NCBI GenBank assembly: GCA_009823505.1
Contig: VZQC01005745.1
Location: 1,301,053 to 1,365,052, forward strand
DNA: 64,000 bases
Direction of reading: 5' to 3'
DNA from: Rhizomys pruinosus
Taxonomy: Eukaryota > Chordata > Mammalia > Rodentia > Spalacidae
Shown here in pieces: positions 1 to 10,410 of the stretch. Position numbers and translations under genes: made by a program. Each line of letters begins with the position of its first letter. The stretch's first letter is position 1. The notes under the pieces were generated by a model that searched no databases, had not been told where the DNA came from, and worked only from the letters and a program-made list of their open reading frames with translations.

Positions 1-130
1 GAGGGCGTCGGATTCCCCTGGAACTGGAGTTAAAGATGGTTCTTAGCCACCATGTGGGTGCTGGGAATCAAACCCGGGTCCTCTGCAAGAGCAGTTGGTG
101 CTCTTAACTGCTGAGCCATCTCTCCAGCCC
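1..130 (-). repeat. B3-type SINE, cut by window edge
   Basis: This is the antisense form of a tRNA-derived B2-superfamily SINE. It ends in the reverse complement of the GGGGCTGGAGAGATGG head (ccatctctccagcccc) at about 115-130. The 3' tail lies outside the window. Confidence 0.9.
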
Positions 131-295
131 CCCATATCATCCCTCTTGAATGTTATACTCATTAGATATGTCTACAGATACAAGAGCTGTGCTGACTTCC
201 ACTCAGTTTCCCAAGCGTACATCCTCGGAACCCTAACCTGAATGTCTCATTTAGAAGTCTGAGAACTTCCTGTGAACAAGAATTGCCTCTACCTC

Positions 296-376
296 TCCCT
301 GACAAGGTCTCACTAGGTAGCCTGGACTGGCCTGTGTTTCTCTTGCCTCTGCCTCCTGAGAGCTGGCATTACAGGA
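296..376 (-). repeat. Diverged B1-like SINE fragment
   Basis: An antisense B1 pattern (acaaggtctcactaggtag, then cctctgcctcctgag) with many mismatches. It lies in Gsdma intron 4. Confidence 0.55.
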
Positions 377-541
377 TCTTCCCCATATTTTCTGTGGCAT
401 CTGGCATAGGGATCTGCCCATGCTGGGTGGTATTTGGATCTTGAGCAGCAGAGGGTGAGGGATCTTTTTTCTCAAGTCCTCTATCCTCAGTGGGCACCAT
501 TTAGGCAAAGTTGATAAGGTCTCTGAAAAGGAGCTCGCGCA

Positions 542-546
<5 letters not shown>

Positions 547-588
<42 letters not shown>
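547..588. repeat. (GT)n microsatellite beside Gsdma exon 4 donor
   Basis: A nearly uninterrupted GT run starts only a few bases inside intron 4, on the 3' side of the exon 4 splice donor at 595-594 (minus strand). Confidence 0.95.
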
Positions 589-590
<2 letters not shown>

Positions 591-595
591 CAAAC

Positions 596-761
596 CTGTA
601 GTCCCAGTGGAGCAAAGAACGGGAGGGAGAAGCAGCCCTCTGCCTTTCCAGATCTCTCCAGAGTGACCTCCTGCACGGTCTCCACCACCTCCATTACCAC
701 GTACAGGTTCTCCCCACGATCGCGCATCTCCTTCAGGAACGGGTGATCTGCTGCCAGTTTT
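596..761 (-). CDS. Gsdma: Gasdermin A, coding exon 4 (partial gene)
   Basis: This exon encodes residues of the gasdermin N-terminal pore-forming domain. The translation begins by completing the Arg codon split from exon 3, continues KLAADHPFLKEM and ends FFAPLGLQ, closely matching human GSDMA. The acceptor (ccaccacag) lies just above 761 and the donor CAG|gt at 596/595. The length is 166 nt; with two bases carried over from exon 3 it gives 56 codons and ends in phase 0. Later exons, encoding the rest of the pore domain and the autoinhibitory C-terminal domain, would lie to the left of the window. It joins exon 3 (4657-4837) in correct phase. No copy of this exon exists in the duplicated segment to the right. 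Confidence 0.93.
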
Positions 762-1125
762 CTGTGGTGGGGAAACCATTCAGAGCTCCCCCTCACTAGC
801 ACCAGGGCCCCCTGCTTTCTATCTGTCATTCCTAGCACCCAGATGGTGTGGTCCAGGGAAGGAGTGAGGACTCAAGTCAGACTATGGTAGAAACTTCCCG
901 GTAGGGCAGCTTCTTTGAGTCTGATCTATAAAACAAGGATGACGAAGACTACTTCCCACGGTGCCCAGATAAACTGGGTAAGCTGGCCAGAGGCGCAGCA
1001 CCTGGCCCAGGACAGGGCTTCACAGTTGCTTCTTTCTCCTCAAGTCTTTTAGCCAGGATGAGATTCCCCTCCCTTGGCCTCCATGAGCTACCATGTCTGC
1101 CTTCATGTCTTTGCTTTCTACCTTG

Positions 1126-1265
1126 TTTGAGACAAGGTCTTTTACTGTCCACTGCTGTGTGGGCCAGGCTAGCTGGCCTGTGTGCTTCCAGGGACTCTCT
1201 GGACTCCGACTCTCATCTTGCTGAAGATTACGAGTACGGAGATTACAGACACATGCTACCATGTC
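1126..1265 (-). repeat. B1-like SINE, diverged
   Basis: An antisense B1-type order (gagacaaggtct near the start, gattacagacacatgctacca near the end) with low similarity to the young B1 copies nearby. Confidence 0.6.
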
Positions 1266-1835
1266 TGGCTTTTATATTGGTTCTGGGATTTAAACTCAGG
1301 ACCTCGTGCGTGTGTGACAGGTGTCTTACCCAGTGAGCCTCCTCCTGATCGTCCTGTCTCTACTTCCAAGGCATGCACAAGCTCACTCGTTGCTCCCTCT
1401 CCATCTCCTATCTGGTCACTTGCTGTTAACATGCTCTTCCTCTCCACATGCACCTTCCCTTTGCTTCCATATATAGACATATTTCTGCTTGTAAAAAATT
1501 CACTTTTGTTTCTGATACTCCCTCAAATAGCCACTCCGTGTCTTTCCTTAACTTTACTGGCAAATATCTAAAAAAAGAACACCCACTGCCTGTTTGTAGT
1601 CCTCTTAGGTTGTCTTCTTCTACTGCTCAGCTGAAATCCCAGCGGCCTCCCACCCACCAAGCTCGGAGCCCTTCCCTGACTGCAGCTCACTGGATCTTCT
1701 GTCCAGTGTGACTGTTTCCTCTTGGATTCTGACCACACGCTGCTTCTGTTTCTGTTTTTCTGGCTCCTAAGTCTTATGCATTGTCTGCTTCTCACTTTCT
1801 GGTCTATTTTGTTCCCTAAATTTTAAGATTTTTTT

Positions 1836-1974
1836 TTTGAGACAGGGTCTCCCCTATAGTGCCAGCTGGCCTGGAATTAGCTATATAGACCAGGCTGGCC
1901 TTGAACTCACAGAGATCTGCCTGTCTCTGCCTCCTGAGTGCTGGGATTAAAGGCGTGTGTCACCATATCCTGCC
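1836..1974 (-). repeat. B1 SINE
   Basis: Antisense B1 with poly-T head, gagacagggtctc, gaccaggctggccttgaact and ctgggattaaaggcgtgtg. Its counterpart in copy 2 (about 15823-15965) is heavily scrambled by indels. Confidence 0.9.
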
Positions 1975-1982
1975 TAAAGATT

Positions 1983-2188
1983 TTTTAATTTTATTTATTT
2001 ATTTATATTTATTTATGTGTTTGCACCATACAGTGGAGGCGGTTGTGAACTGTCTGACATGGAAGCTTGGAGCTGAACTCCAGTCCCCTGGAAGAGCACC
2101 GAGTGCTCTTAACCACTGAACTAGCTGAACTCTTGGCTTCTGTAAGAGCAGCAGGTGCTCTTAACTGCTAAACTATCTCTCCAGCCCC
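1983..2188 (-). repeat. B3-type SINE
   Basis: An antisense tRNA-derived SINE: the A-rich tail reads as ttttatttatttattta, and the head ends at tatctctccagcccc. The copy 2 counterpart near 15970-16206 is badly degraded. Confidence 0.8.
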
Positions 2189-2266
2189 TGATGCCTCCAC
2201 CCCACTCTCTAAGCAATCTCTGAGTTCCTTGCCCTCTGCCTCGCCCCCCACTTTCTATCGTTTGAT

Positions 2267-2425
2267 TTTTTTTTTTTTTTTTGTGTCTTTGAAAGAGGGT
2301 CTCTCTGTAGGCCTAGCTGGCCTAGAACTCATTCTGTAGACCAGGCTGGCCTTGAACTCACTGAGATCTGCCTGCCTCTGCCTCCCAAGTGCTAGGATTA
2401 AAGGTGTGTCCCACCACACCCAGCT
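2267..2425 (-). repeat. B1 SINE
   Basis: An antisense B1 running from a long T-run to caccacacccagct. Confidence 0.9.
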
Positions 2426-3008
2426 AGATTCTTTTTCTTGTTGCCACCACTTACGTGTTTGTCCTGTTATCTCTCTGAGCTTCTAGCCCCCTTTCCAACT
2501 ACCTACTTAACATTTTTTAGCTGGTGCCACACAAACTCAAATGTTCAGAAGGAACAGACAATCTTCCCTACAGAACCATCTCTTGCCCCGTCTTCCTGTT
2601 TGTCACCTGTTTGTCAATTTTAACATCTTGTAATGTCACAACCTATGTCAAAACTCATGAATCATCTTTGACAAAACCTTTATCCTTACCCTGCAGTCAG
2701 CCACTGAGTTTAACCCATTCCATTACCCTTTGCAATAGGCTTTGCACCTGTTCCTCCCTGCATTCCAACCACGCTTTCCAGCTCATGACTTCAGTCTTCA
2801 CCTCTGATGGAGAGTGGGACCATGTCTTTCCTGGTATTCACAGTTCTAACCCTCATCCTCTAACAAATGCACTTCCTTCATCTAGCCAGACTGTTCATGA
2901 GACACCTCAGAGCAATGTTGGCGTCTCCCTGCTGTCCACAGCTGGGCTGCAGCCTGGCATGTGGCTTCTGGTTGGCCTGGGACCACTCTACATCTTCCTC
3001 TTGTTCTA

Positions 3009-3120
3009 TGTGCTTCTTCTTCTCCTCCTCCTCCTCCTCCTCCTCCTCTCCCTCCCCCTTCTCCTCTTCCTCTTCCTCTTCTTCCTCCTCTTTCTCTTCC
3101 TTCTTTTTTTTTTTTTTTTT
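3009..3120. repeat. Polypyrimidine (CTC/CTT)n tract joined to B1 tail
   Basis: About 110 bases almost purely of C and T, ending in a T-run that continues straight into an antisense B1. It is probably an expanded poly(A) tail of the SINE. The copy 2 equivalent lies near 17037-17146. Confidence 0.9.
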
Positions 3121-3263
3121 GGTCTTTTCAAGACAGGGTTTCCTTGTAGCCCCAGCTGTCCTGGAACTCACTCTGTAGACCAGGCTGGCCTTGAACTCAC
3201 AAAGATCCACCTGCCTCTGCCTCCCAAGTGCTAGGATTAAAGGCATGTGCCACCACGCCCAGC
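3121..3263 (-). repeat. B1 SINE
   Basis: Antisense B1 from ggtcttttcaagacaggg to caccacgcccagc. Confidence 0.93.
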
Positions 3264-3275
3264 ATCCTCTTCCTT

Positions 3276-3410
3276 TTTTGAGTCAGGGTCTTTCTGTAGC
3301 CATAGCTGGCCACCTGCAACTCACTGTGTAGACCTAGCTGATCTCACAACGATCCGCCTGCCTCTGCCTCCCAAGTGCTGAGACTAAAGGTGTGCACCAC
3401 CACACCTGGC
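3276..3410 (-). repeat. B1 SINE
   Basis: A second antisense B1 directly beside the previous one, from ttttgagtcagggtct to ccaccacacctggc. Confidence 0.88.
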
Positions 3411-3949
3411 CTCATTTGTTCTCCTGCACATGAAACACCGGCTGTCACAACACCGGCTGTTCATGCCCCCTTGTTGGTTTTGAGATGCCCCACTTGTGTG
3501 TCTTTGTAACGCACTTTTCCTACCCCTCCACGCCCAATTTATACTTGTTATTCAAGGTCTAACCCATGGACCACCACCTTGTGAGGTCTCACCTTATTTT
3601 CCCAGCCCTGCCACAAGGCTCAGCCACACCCTTCCCACAGCCCTTTCTACTCCTTGCCTTGGATTTTAATTACACAGTAGTTCTCACCATTTTATACCAC
3701 AAGATTCTTGGAAAAGACATTCTGGGTGCACCCTGCACACAGTAGGACCAGTTACACTTACTAGAGCTCTGGAGATGCCTCCTGTGTGATTTACTAAACA
3801 TCCTAGCCTTTCCTTCCGGCCTTTACAGTTCTCAGCTGAGTCTTTCAACCACTACTTAATTACTTAAAAGTCAGGTACCCTGACAAGCCTGACGTGTTCC
3901 AGAACCCAGTGTGATCACCCCTTCTGCACACTCCCCATCTGCCGAGGTG

Positions 3950-4012
3950 GCATTCTCCACGTACGCGGCTGCATTCTCCACGTACGCAGCTGCATTCTCC
4001 AGGTACGCGGCT
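3950..4012. repeat. 21-bp minisatellite, three units
   Basis: Three head-to-tail 21-base units begin at 3950, 3971 and 3992. Each reads gcattctccacgtacgcggct with one or no changes. It lies in Gsdma intron 3. The copy 2 version (about 17983-18044) carries several one- or two-base indels. Confidence 0.92.
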
Positions 4013-4656
4013 GTGGCCAGCCAGACGCTTCCTTTACTGGAGCAGAGCACTGGGCTCGAAGCTTCTGTATAGAACAGTTAACACCACCCCTGCCCTGTCT
4101 AGTGTGTGTCACAGTCTTAGAGTTGAAGGAATCTTAGAAATTATCATCTAATTCCCTCATTCTATAGGAAAGAAAACAGAGAAGTGACTTTTCCAAGGTC
4201 ACTGGACAATCAAATAAGAATGCCCACATCCTCATGTGTGACAGTTGGAAAGTAATGCTGGGTGATGGGAGGACAGGGAGAAGTGGCTAAGAAATGGCCT
4301 GTGTCACCCATCAGTCAGAAGGTCATCATCTTTTTTTTTTTTTTTTTTTTAAGACTTTTCATATTTTGAAATTGACCAAATGCTTAAGTATAACCTGGAT
4401 GTCACTCAGGCATCCCACTGTACACCCTTGCCAGGATTTTTTTTCCTGGTGCTGGGTACCAAACCCAGGGTCTTGCACCTGCTAGGCAAGCACTCTTCCA
4501 TTTGGGAGCTCAACTCCCAAACCCATGGAAAGATCATCTTTAAATATTCCCCTGTGGTGACCACATAGACAAAGGTTAAGGTGAGGTCTTCCCCCTCTAC
4601 CTCTGTGTCCTGCCCAGACCCACCTCGGCAGCCCCATCAGCCCTGTCTTCTCTTAC

Positions 4657-4837
4657 CTCTCCTTGTGCAAGTTCTCCAGAGCCTTGGGAGCCACGCTGAG
4701 TGTCTGGACCTCCAATGTGCTGCTCCGTGACAGGCCAGCCGTCCCCTTCACCTTCACTGTCCTTGGTACATCCACGTCTCCCTCTACTCGGGCATCCAGC
4801 ATATTCTTAAAGCCAAAGTTCCCACAGTCTGTTGGAT
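4657..4837 (-). CDS. Gsdma: Gasdermin A, coding exon 3
   Basis: The exon is 181 nt. With the single G carried from exon 2 it encodes DPTDCGNFGFKNMLDARVEG and onward to VAPKALENLHKER, matching the second segment of the gasdermin A pore-forming domain. The acceptor is ctgcag at 4843-4838 and the donor GAGAG|gtaaga at 4657/4656. It leaves two bases (AG) completed by the first A of exon 4, so the 2-3-4 join is in frame. A copy with the same coding sequence lies at 18600-18780. Confidence 0.95.
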
Positions 4838-5034
4838 CTGCAGGAGGGGAAAGACAGACAGGGCTTTGCTGAGAAACACACCTACCCCTATCTCAGCCCT
4901 TGATTCGAACTCTAGGCTTGGCGACACCTAACCACATCAGGGCAGAGAAAACTTCAGGATCCTCTTCGTGGCCCACATGCCTGGCCTCCACCCTGGAGGA
5001 TCCCTTATAGCCATGCCTTTCTCACAAGGCTGAC

Positions 5035-5253
5035 CTGAGGGTGAGCTGCCAGACTCCAGCACATCCAGGAGGGTGTAGTCAGTGCGGACATAGCGGGCCC
5101 CCCAGAAGAGTGTGCTTTTCCTCTTCCTCAGCACCAGGCAGAAGGGATGGAAACGTTTGAAGTCGATGAGGCTGTCTAGGGGTGTCAGGTCCCCTCGAGG
5201 ATTTAGCTGTCTAGCCAGGGCTCGGGTGACATTTTCAAACAGAGTCATTGTCT
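5035..5253 (-). CDS. Gsdma: Gasdermin A, first coding exon (exon 2)
   Basis: This exon carries the start codon (CAT on the plus strand at 5246-5248) after a short 5' UTR stub, with acceptor ctctccacag just upstream. It encodes 71 residues plus one base: MTLFENVTRALARQLN, then FKRFHPFCLVLRKRKS and RTDYTLLDVLESGSSPS, the N-terminal helix and first strands of the gasdermin pore domain, rich in basic residues. Known for the family: the N-terminal domain binds acidic lipids and forms membrane pores once freed from the C-terminal domain; in human skin GSDMA is cleaved by the streptococcal protease SpeB. The donor is TCAG|gtcagc at 5035/5034. The start matches human exon structure. An upstream in-frame ATG at 5299 lies before the acceptor and is not used. 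The non-coding first exon was not located. Confidence 0.95.
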
Positions 5254-5922
5254 CTGTGGAGAGAGAGATGGAGACTGTTAAGATGGCTGCCAAGGACATG
5301 GGGACCTGGTAAGATCCTTGGAGGGAGGGATCACCAGGCTTCAGCTCCAGAGCTAACGCCTAGCCAGGTTTCTATTGAAGAAACCTGGATTCTTGAATGT
5401 AAGAGCTGGAAAGATTCCAAGGAGTCCTCATTTTGTCTTGAAGAAACTCAGGGGTCCAGAGCTCACGCAGCTAGCCAGACACCCACCCTTTCCTTGTCGA
5501 GGGATATTGTCTTATTACATATTACATGTGCATTCTTCACAGTCATAAAGTTGGACTGGAGCATGTCATTAGTAGTGGAAGGGAAGCTTCCTCACACATA
5601 GGAAACGACTGTAACTAGGACCTGGGGATACCGGAAAGGTCAGCAGCCACCCCTGGGGCCGAGGGCCTGGGCAGGCAGAGCTGGGTACCTTTCCTGGTTG
5701 CCACTTCCTTGGCAAGGGTTTACTTGTCTGTACCATGTACTTCCCTCACACCTACTTTCCAGGTAGGAAAGGGTCTTCCATGGAAGACCATGACTTCCCT
5801 AGTTCCCCAGGCTCTGCCCCATTGACTCAGGCCTGTTGGCATTCTTTGCCTTGGTTCTCTCTGCTTACAATATACCCCCTTCCCAGCAGCAAGGATCCTC
5901 ATTCCTCCTGTAAGACTCCAGA

Positions 5923-5965
<43 letters not shown>

Positions 5966-7315
5966 GCCCACCCCATGATCTCTTTACTCCTTTGGGCATT
6001 TAGTGACTCTGCCTGTATTCCTCAAACACGTTGTATACCCACTTCAGAAGCATCTGCCACTTCAGGTCATTACCATCTGTTCACCTGACTTTCTTGGCTA
6101 CTCAACTATGATTTCCCAGAGGGCAGGAAATGGCTCTGAGTCACCTCAACAGCATCAGCACCAAGCAGGTGTCTGGTGCAGATTTGGAACATGGTAAATG
6201 TGCAGAGAAAGAAGGAAAGAAAAAAAAAAAGTGAATGTGGTCCTGGGAGACATGTGCTAGCATGAGGAGGGCCAGAGGGTGTGGGACCTGTAAGAGCCTG
6301 AGGGTCCCTGTCTGAGGTCCCGGTGCCCGTAGACACGCCCAGAAGAAGGCACATCAGCTGGCTTACCAGGGCTTCACCTTTCCTGTGATATCTCTCAGAG
6401 GCAGGGAAATGGGAGGTGGGACCATCCTGCCATCTCCAATGTTATCCTCACGCCTTGTTCTTGGAAGGGCTCAGATGGGACAGGACAACCTCCAGAGGCC
6501 AGAGGGGTGCACCTGGGAGAGCTCTTTCCTAGAGAGGCACTCATAGGGCTACCTCTCCCCTCCCTCTCTAAGGCCTATTGTGATATCTAGCTGTGCCCAC
6601 TGACATCCAGGGGAACCCTATACCTTTTGGTCCCAACCATTTCCCTAGATCTCCAGAATGCCCCCTTTTATCAGTTCTTACCAGAGAGGGAGTAGTGCTG
6701 GGTCCTGTCCGGCAGAGCGAGAATGACGGTCCCTTACCAGCACAGGTGCTTTATGCCTTGGTGGAGGTCGGGGTGTAGGCTGCCACAGACTCCGCCTGCC
6801 TCAGTGACCCCACCCTCCTCCTCCTCCACTTCCGGGAGAACAGCATCAACCTGTTCCAGGCCTCCCAGGAGATGATGGGGTGGGCGGGGAGCTGCCAGAC
6901 AGGTGCCAGTGTAGGTGGGGATAGCAGGGCTGACAGAGGTGGCAGCCAAAAGTTGGCTTGCGGACTACTTTGGGGGTGCAGAGAGGCAAAGGGTGTTGGG
7001 CTGCATGTGCATGTGTGTACCCACACACCTGTGAGTGTGTGTGTGAGTGATAAGGGAAGACTTCTCTGCTCTGATGTCATCAAAGTCTATCAGGAAGCAT
7101 CTGAGATGCTCCTGAGGCCCTGCGGGCATGATAAGGGATAAGAAATCCCACGTGTCCAGAGACTCAAAGGAGAGCAGAGCAGCTGACAAGCTGTCCTTTA
7201 TCTTTCTGGGCATCAACCTGCTGCCGTTCCTTACTTCATTCCGTTTGTTTTAGCTACACACAGATATCTGAGTAGGCAGAGATAGAGCTAGGTCAACTTG
7301 TTTTCTGTTTAGTGT
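5254..7315. other. Gsdma 5' intron/flank, mostly unique sequence
   Basis: Mostly unique sequence without recognisable SINEs, apart from a CA microsatellite at 5924 and a short GT-rich run near 7035. The first non-coding Gsdma exon and promoter should lie somewhere upstream (higher coordinates) of 5253, but no sequence here identifies them. This unique stretch is copied with almost no change at about 19194-21255. Confidence 0.6.
5924..5964. repeat. (CA)n microsatellite
   Basis: An uninterrupted CA run. In copy 2 (19864-19911) the run is broken by CAA interruptions and followed by altered bases. Confidence 0.97.
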
Positions 7316-7499
7316 TTCCTCCTCCTCCTCCTCCTCCTCTTCATCTTCCTCCTCCTCTTCGCCCTCGTCTTCCTCCTCATCCTGCTCTTCCTCCTTCTCC
7401 TTTTTCTTCTCCTCCCCTCCTCCCCTTCTTCTTCCTCCTCTTTCCTTCCTCCCCCTCCTCCTCTCCCTCCTTCCTCCTCTTCCTCTTCCTCCTTTTTTT
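7316..7499. repeat. Polypyrimidine tract joined to B1
   Basis: About 180 bases of C/T-only repeats ((CCT)n, (CTT)n) leading into the T-run of an antisense B1. The copy 2 equivalent, about 21256-21448, is reorganised. Confidence 0.93.
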
Positions 7500-7645
7500 T
7501 TGGTCTTTTTGAGACAGGGTCTCCCTGTAGCCCCAGCTGAACTGGAACTCACTCTGTAAACCAGGGTGGCCTTGAACTCACAGTGATCCACCTGCCTCTG
7601 CCTCCCAAGTGCTAGGATTAAAGGCGTGTGCCACCATGCCTGGCT
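7500..7645 (-). repeat. B1 SINE
   Basis: Antisense B1 from ggtctttttgagacaggg to caccatgcctggc. Confidence 0.93.
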
Positions 7646-7654
7646 CTTCCTCCT

Positions 7655-7784
7655 TCCTTTTGACAGGGTCTTGATGTCCTGGAACTTGCTAGGTAGACCA
7701 GGCTAGCCTTGATCTCACAAGGATCCACCTGCCTCTGCCTTCTGAGTACTGGGATTAAAGGCATGTGCCACCACCCCCTCTTAT
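7655..7784 (-). repeat. B1 SINE, internally deleted
   Basis: Antisense B1 missing part of the left half: ttttgacagggtcttgatgtcctggaact runs to ggcatgtgccaccacc. Confidence 0.8.
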
Positions 7785-7785
7785 T

Positions 7786-9060
7786 TCTCCTTTTTGAGGA
7801 ATACTGAACAGGTACACACCTATATAAAGAGGCAGATCATAGCCTTAGGTCGTGGAAAAGCCGTAGAGTGTGGGCTCTGAGGTGTCTTCCTGTGGGTCCC
7901 TCAGGCTCTTACCATCCATCTTTGCTTAGAAAGAATTTTAAAAAAGAAAGAATTTAAAATGGATTTTACACACATGGGGAAGTCTCTAAGATGGGAAACG
8001 AAGGGATTTTATAGTAAGGCCATGTGAGGAGGACACATAGCTATGAATGTGTGTATGTGAAACCTGAACACACTTAAGCCTTTACACACTCACTTGGAGA
8101 CTCTCCTCAGCGTGTGGGAAGGCAGTGCAGTCTGGGAGTTTCCTGGGAGGGCTGGTGAAGACTGAGAGTAGAAAGCCTCATGCTCAGGCGAACCCCGGAA
8201 CACCTTCAGCGCTCCACTTCAGTCCCCAAAGCCTCAATCAAGGCAGACACTGCTGCCAAGTTGGTCTTCCCTACGTCACAAAACAAAGCATTCCGTGAAC
8301 CCTCATCTTTCGGCTTGCCTCCTTCTCCTTATGCCTTTCTGGTATAACTATCAACCACTTGACAGCGCTGACCACTGCTTGTGTTCAGATGCCCCTCCTT
8401 TAGAGAGGCAGAGACGGGAGCTTGTGTGTGTGGGATGGCTGCCACTGGTTCTGGTTATGTGTGCACATATGGACAGAAATACAGTGTGTGTTACATAAAC
8501 TTGTTTTCCTTTTTCTTCCTAGATTGCTACCTCTTCCTCTCTTTGAAGCACCTGATCTCTAGTCTATAGTTCTGGGGCTTTGCAGACTCTTATCCCTTCA
8601 TCAGACCAGGGAAGGTGGCCCACCTCTACTACCATTACCTTGGCCAGACATTTGGGAGTTTCTTCCTAGAGTCTACCCTCCTCTACTGGCTGAAGGCCAA
8701 GGTTTCTTGTCTAGTGCATCTTTCAAAGGTCTGGGAAGCAGCAGATTAGTAAAGTCACACCTGTATCTGTTCATCCTGAGGGCCTGAGAAGCCCACCCAG
8801 CCGGCTCTCTCTTCTCTGAGCCCCCTGTCTCGCACCTTTCATTTCTCTCTTAATGCTGGTCTGCAAGCCCGTTCCCATCCTTCTCGTCCCACTCCACCTT
8901 GTCCTCACCTTATTGCATCATTCCCTCAAACTGGGCAGTGGTGGTCTAAGCACTGCTTAGCGAGCTCAAGACAGGGAAGAGGTTGTAAATGAAAATATGT
9001 TCAGGCTGCTCCCCTCCTCACATCCAAGATACACTGTCTCTTTATACTCTCAATCCTCAA
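7786..9060. other. Unique intergenic/5' flank, no gene assigned
   Basis: No repeats or coding exons recognised. It lies about 3 kb upstream of Gsdma exon 2, the sort of distance where the non-coding first exon sits in human. However, I see no promoter or donor signal strong enough to place it. Confidence 0.4.
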
Positions 9061-9092
9061 AGGGCTGGTTATTATTATTATTATTATTTTTT

Positions 9093-9234
9093 GGTCTTTT
9101 TGAGACAGACTCTCTGTAGCCCCAGCTGGCCTGGAACTCACTCTGTAGACCAGGCTGGCCTTGAACTCACAGAGATCTGCCTGCCTCTGCCTCCCAAGTG
9201 CTAATATTAAAGACGTGTGCCACCACGCCTTGCC
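9093..9234 (-). repeat. B1 SINE (first of a row)
   Basis: Antisense B1 preceded by an (ATT)n run at 9070-9088. The flanking target motif ggctggtta recurs at 9063, 9238 and 9574. Confidence 0.93.
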
Positions 9235-9254
9235 TACCGGCTGGTTAAATTTTT

Positions 9255-9406
9255 TTTTTTTTTTGTCTTTTTGAGACAGGGTCTCCCTGTAGCTCCAGCT
9301 GTCCTGGAACTCACTCTGTAGACCAGGCTGGCCTTGAACTCACAAAGATCCGCCTGCCTCTGCCTCCCAAGTGCTAGGATTAAAGGCGTGCGCCACCACG
9401 CCCGGC
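9255..9406 (-). repeat. B1 SINE (second of a row)
   Basis: Antisense B1 from its T-run to caccacgcccggc. Confidence 0.94.
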
Positions 9407-9410
9407 TAAT

Positions 9411-9559
9411 TTTTTTTTCTTTTTGAGACAGGGTCTCCCTGTAGCCCCAGCTGTCCTGGAACTCCCTCTGTAGACCAGGCTGGCCTTGAATTCACAAAGA
9501 TCTGCCTGCCTCTGCCTCCTGAGTGCTAGGGTTAAAGGCATGAACCATCATGCCTGGCT
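9411..9559 (-). repeat. B1 SINE (third of a row)
   Basis: Antisense B1 starting directly at the end of the previous element. Confidence 0.93.
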
Positions 9560-9702
9560 CTTTTTTTTTTTTTTGGCTGGTTAATTTTTTAAAAATTATT
9601 GATTATTAGTGCATATGTGCACATTTGGGGAGGTTAGAGAACAACTGGTGGAGTTGGTTCTCTCCTTCCACTTTTCTTTTTTTTCTTCTTTTTTTTTTTT
9701 TT

Positions 9703-9792
9703 TGAGACAGGGTTCTCATTATGTAGACCAGGCTGGCTTTGAACTCACAGAGATCCATCTGCCTCTTCTTCCTGAGTGCATGCACCACCTTC
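9703..9792 (-). repeat. B1 SINE fragment
   Basis: Antisense B1 lacking part of the left arm: gagacagggttctcattatg to gagtgcatgcaccacc. Confidence 0.8.
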
Positions 9793-9982
9793 TCCTACTT
9801 TTATGTGAATTCGAGGATCGAACTCAGGTCATTAGGCTTGCACAGCAACTCTAAATCATCTTGCTGGCCTTAAGAGAGCTGGCTTATTATGTTCAGGGGA
9901 ATGTAGGAAGGAATATGAATTGCACTGGAAGGGAGGTGAATTTGGCTAATCTGTAAGAATTGGAGCTTTCCAGTGATGTGTG

Positions 9983-10022
<40 letters not shown>
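9983..10022. repeat. (TG)n microsatellite
   Basis: An uninterrupted TG run, repeated in copy 2 at about 23928-23964. A B1-derived scrap (about 10025-10100) follows. Confidence 0.95.
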
Positions 10023-10024
<2 letters not shown>

Positions 10025-10114
10025 CTGTCTCGCTATGTGAGCCCAGGCTGGCCTTGAACAAGTGACCGTCTTGCATCAGTCTCCTGAGTACTGGGCTTAC
10101 AACTAAGTATTCCA

Positions 10115-10367
10115 GGGGCTGGAGAGATGGCCTAGCGGTTAGGAGCGCCGACCGCTCTTGCAGAGGACCCGGGTTCAATCCCCAGCGCCCACATGGCGGC
10201 CGAGAACCGTCTGAAACTCCAATTCCAGGAGAACTCCAGTTCCAGGGGAGTCCGACACCCTCTTCTGACCTCCGCGGCATTGCACGACATGGGTGCACAA
10301 ACTTGCATGCAGACAGTGCATTCATACACATACAGAAATAAATAAAAATTGAAAAAAAAAAAAAACC
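10115..10367 (+). repeat. Full-length B3-type SINE with 14-bp TSD
   Basis: It begins ggggctggagagatggcc, carries the tRNA-like box B sequence gggttcaatcc, and ends in an A-rich tail. Identical flanks aactaagtattcca lie at 10101-10114 and 10368-10381, the mark of L1-driven insertion. The body carries a doubled short segment (aattccaggagaactccagttccagg type) seen in many B3 copies of this window. Confidence 0.95.
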
Positions 10368-10410
10368 AACTAAGTATTCCACACTCCAACTGTAAGAATT
10401 GTTGAGGTCA

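Larger units (their letters stand above)
762..4656 (-). other. Gsdma: Gsdma intron 3, repeat-rich
   Basis: An intron of about 3.9 kb holding three groups of antisense SINEs, a polypyrimidine tract and a 21-bp minisatellite. In 2430-3005 and 3411-3945 I see no recognisable feature. An antisense open frame around 2524-3234 runs into polypyrimidine and B1 sequence and has no gene-like support. The left end of the large duplication falls at 1281 inside this intron. Confidence 0.8.

Noticed and set aside
2524..3246. 236-residue plus-strand frame and a Lys/Glu-rich minus-strand frame
   Set aside because: The product is a low-complexity translation of a polypyrimidine tract plus B1; no splice or family support.
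5899..5971. Thr-His repeat 'proteins'
   Set aside because: Translations of (CA)n microsatellites; the same applies near 540, 9985, 19864 and 32206.
7250..7591. 113-residue Arg/Glu/Gly-rich frame
   Set aside because: Antisense translation of a (CCT)n tract and B1.
7822..7830. TATA-like tatataaag
   Set aside because: Plus strand, with no transcript or exon nearby; Gsdma is on the minus strand.
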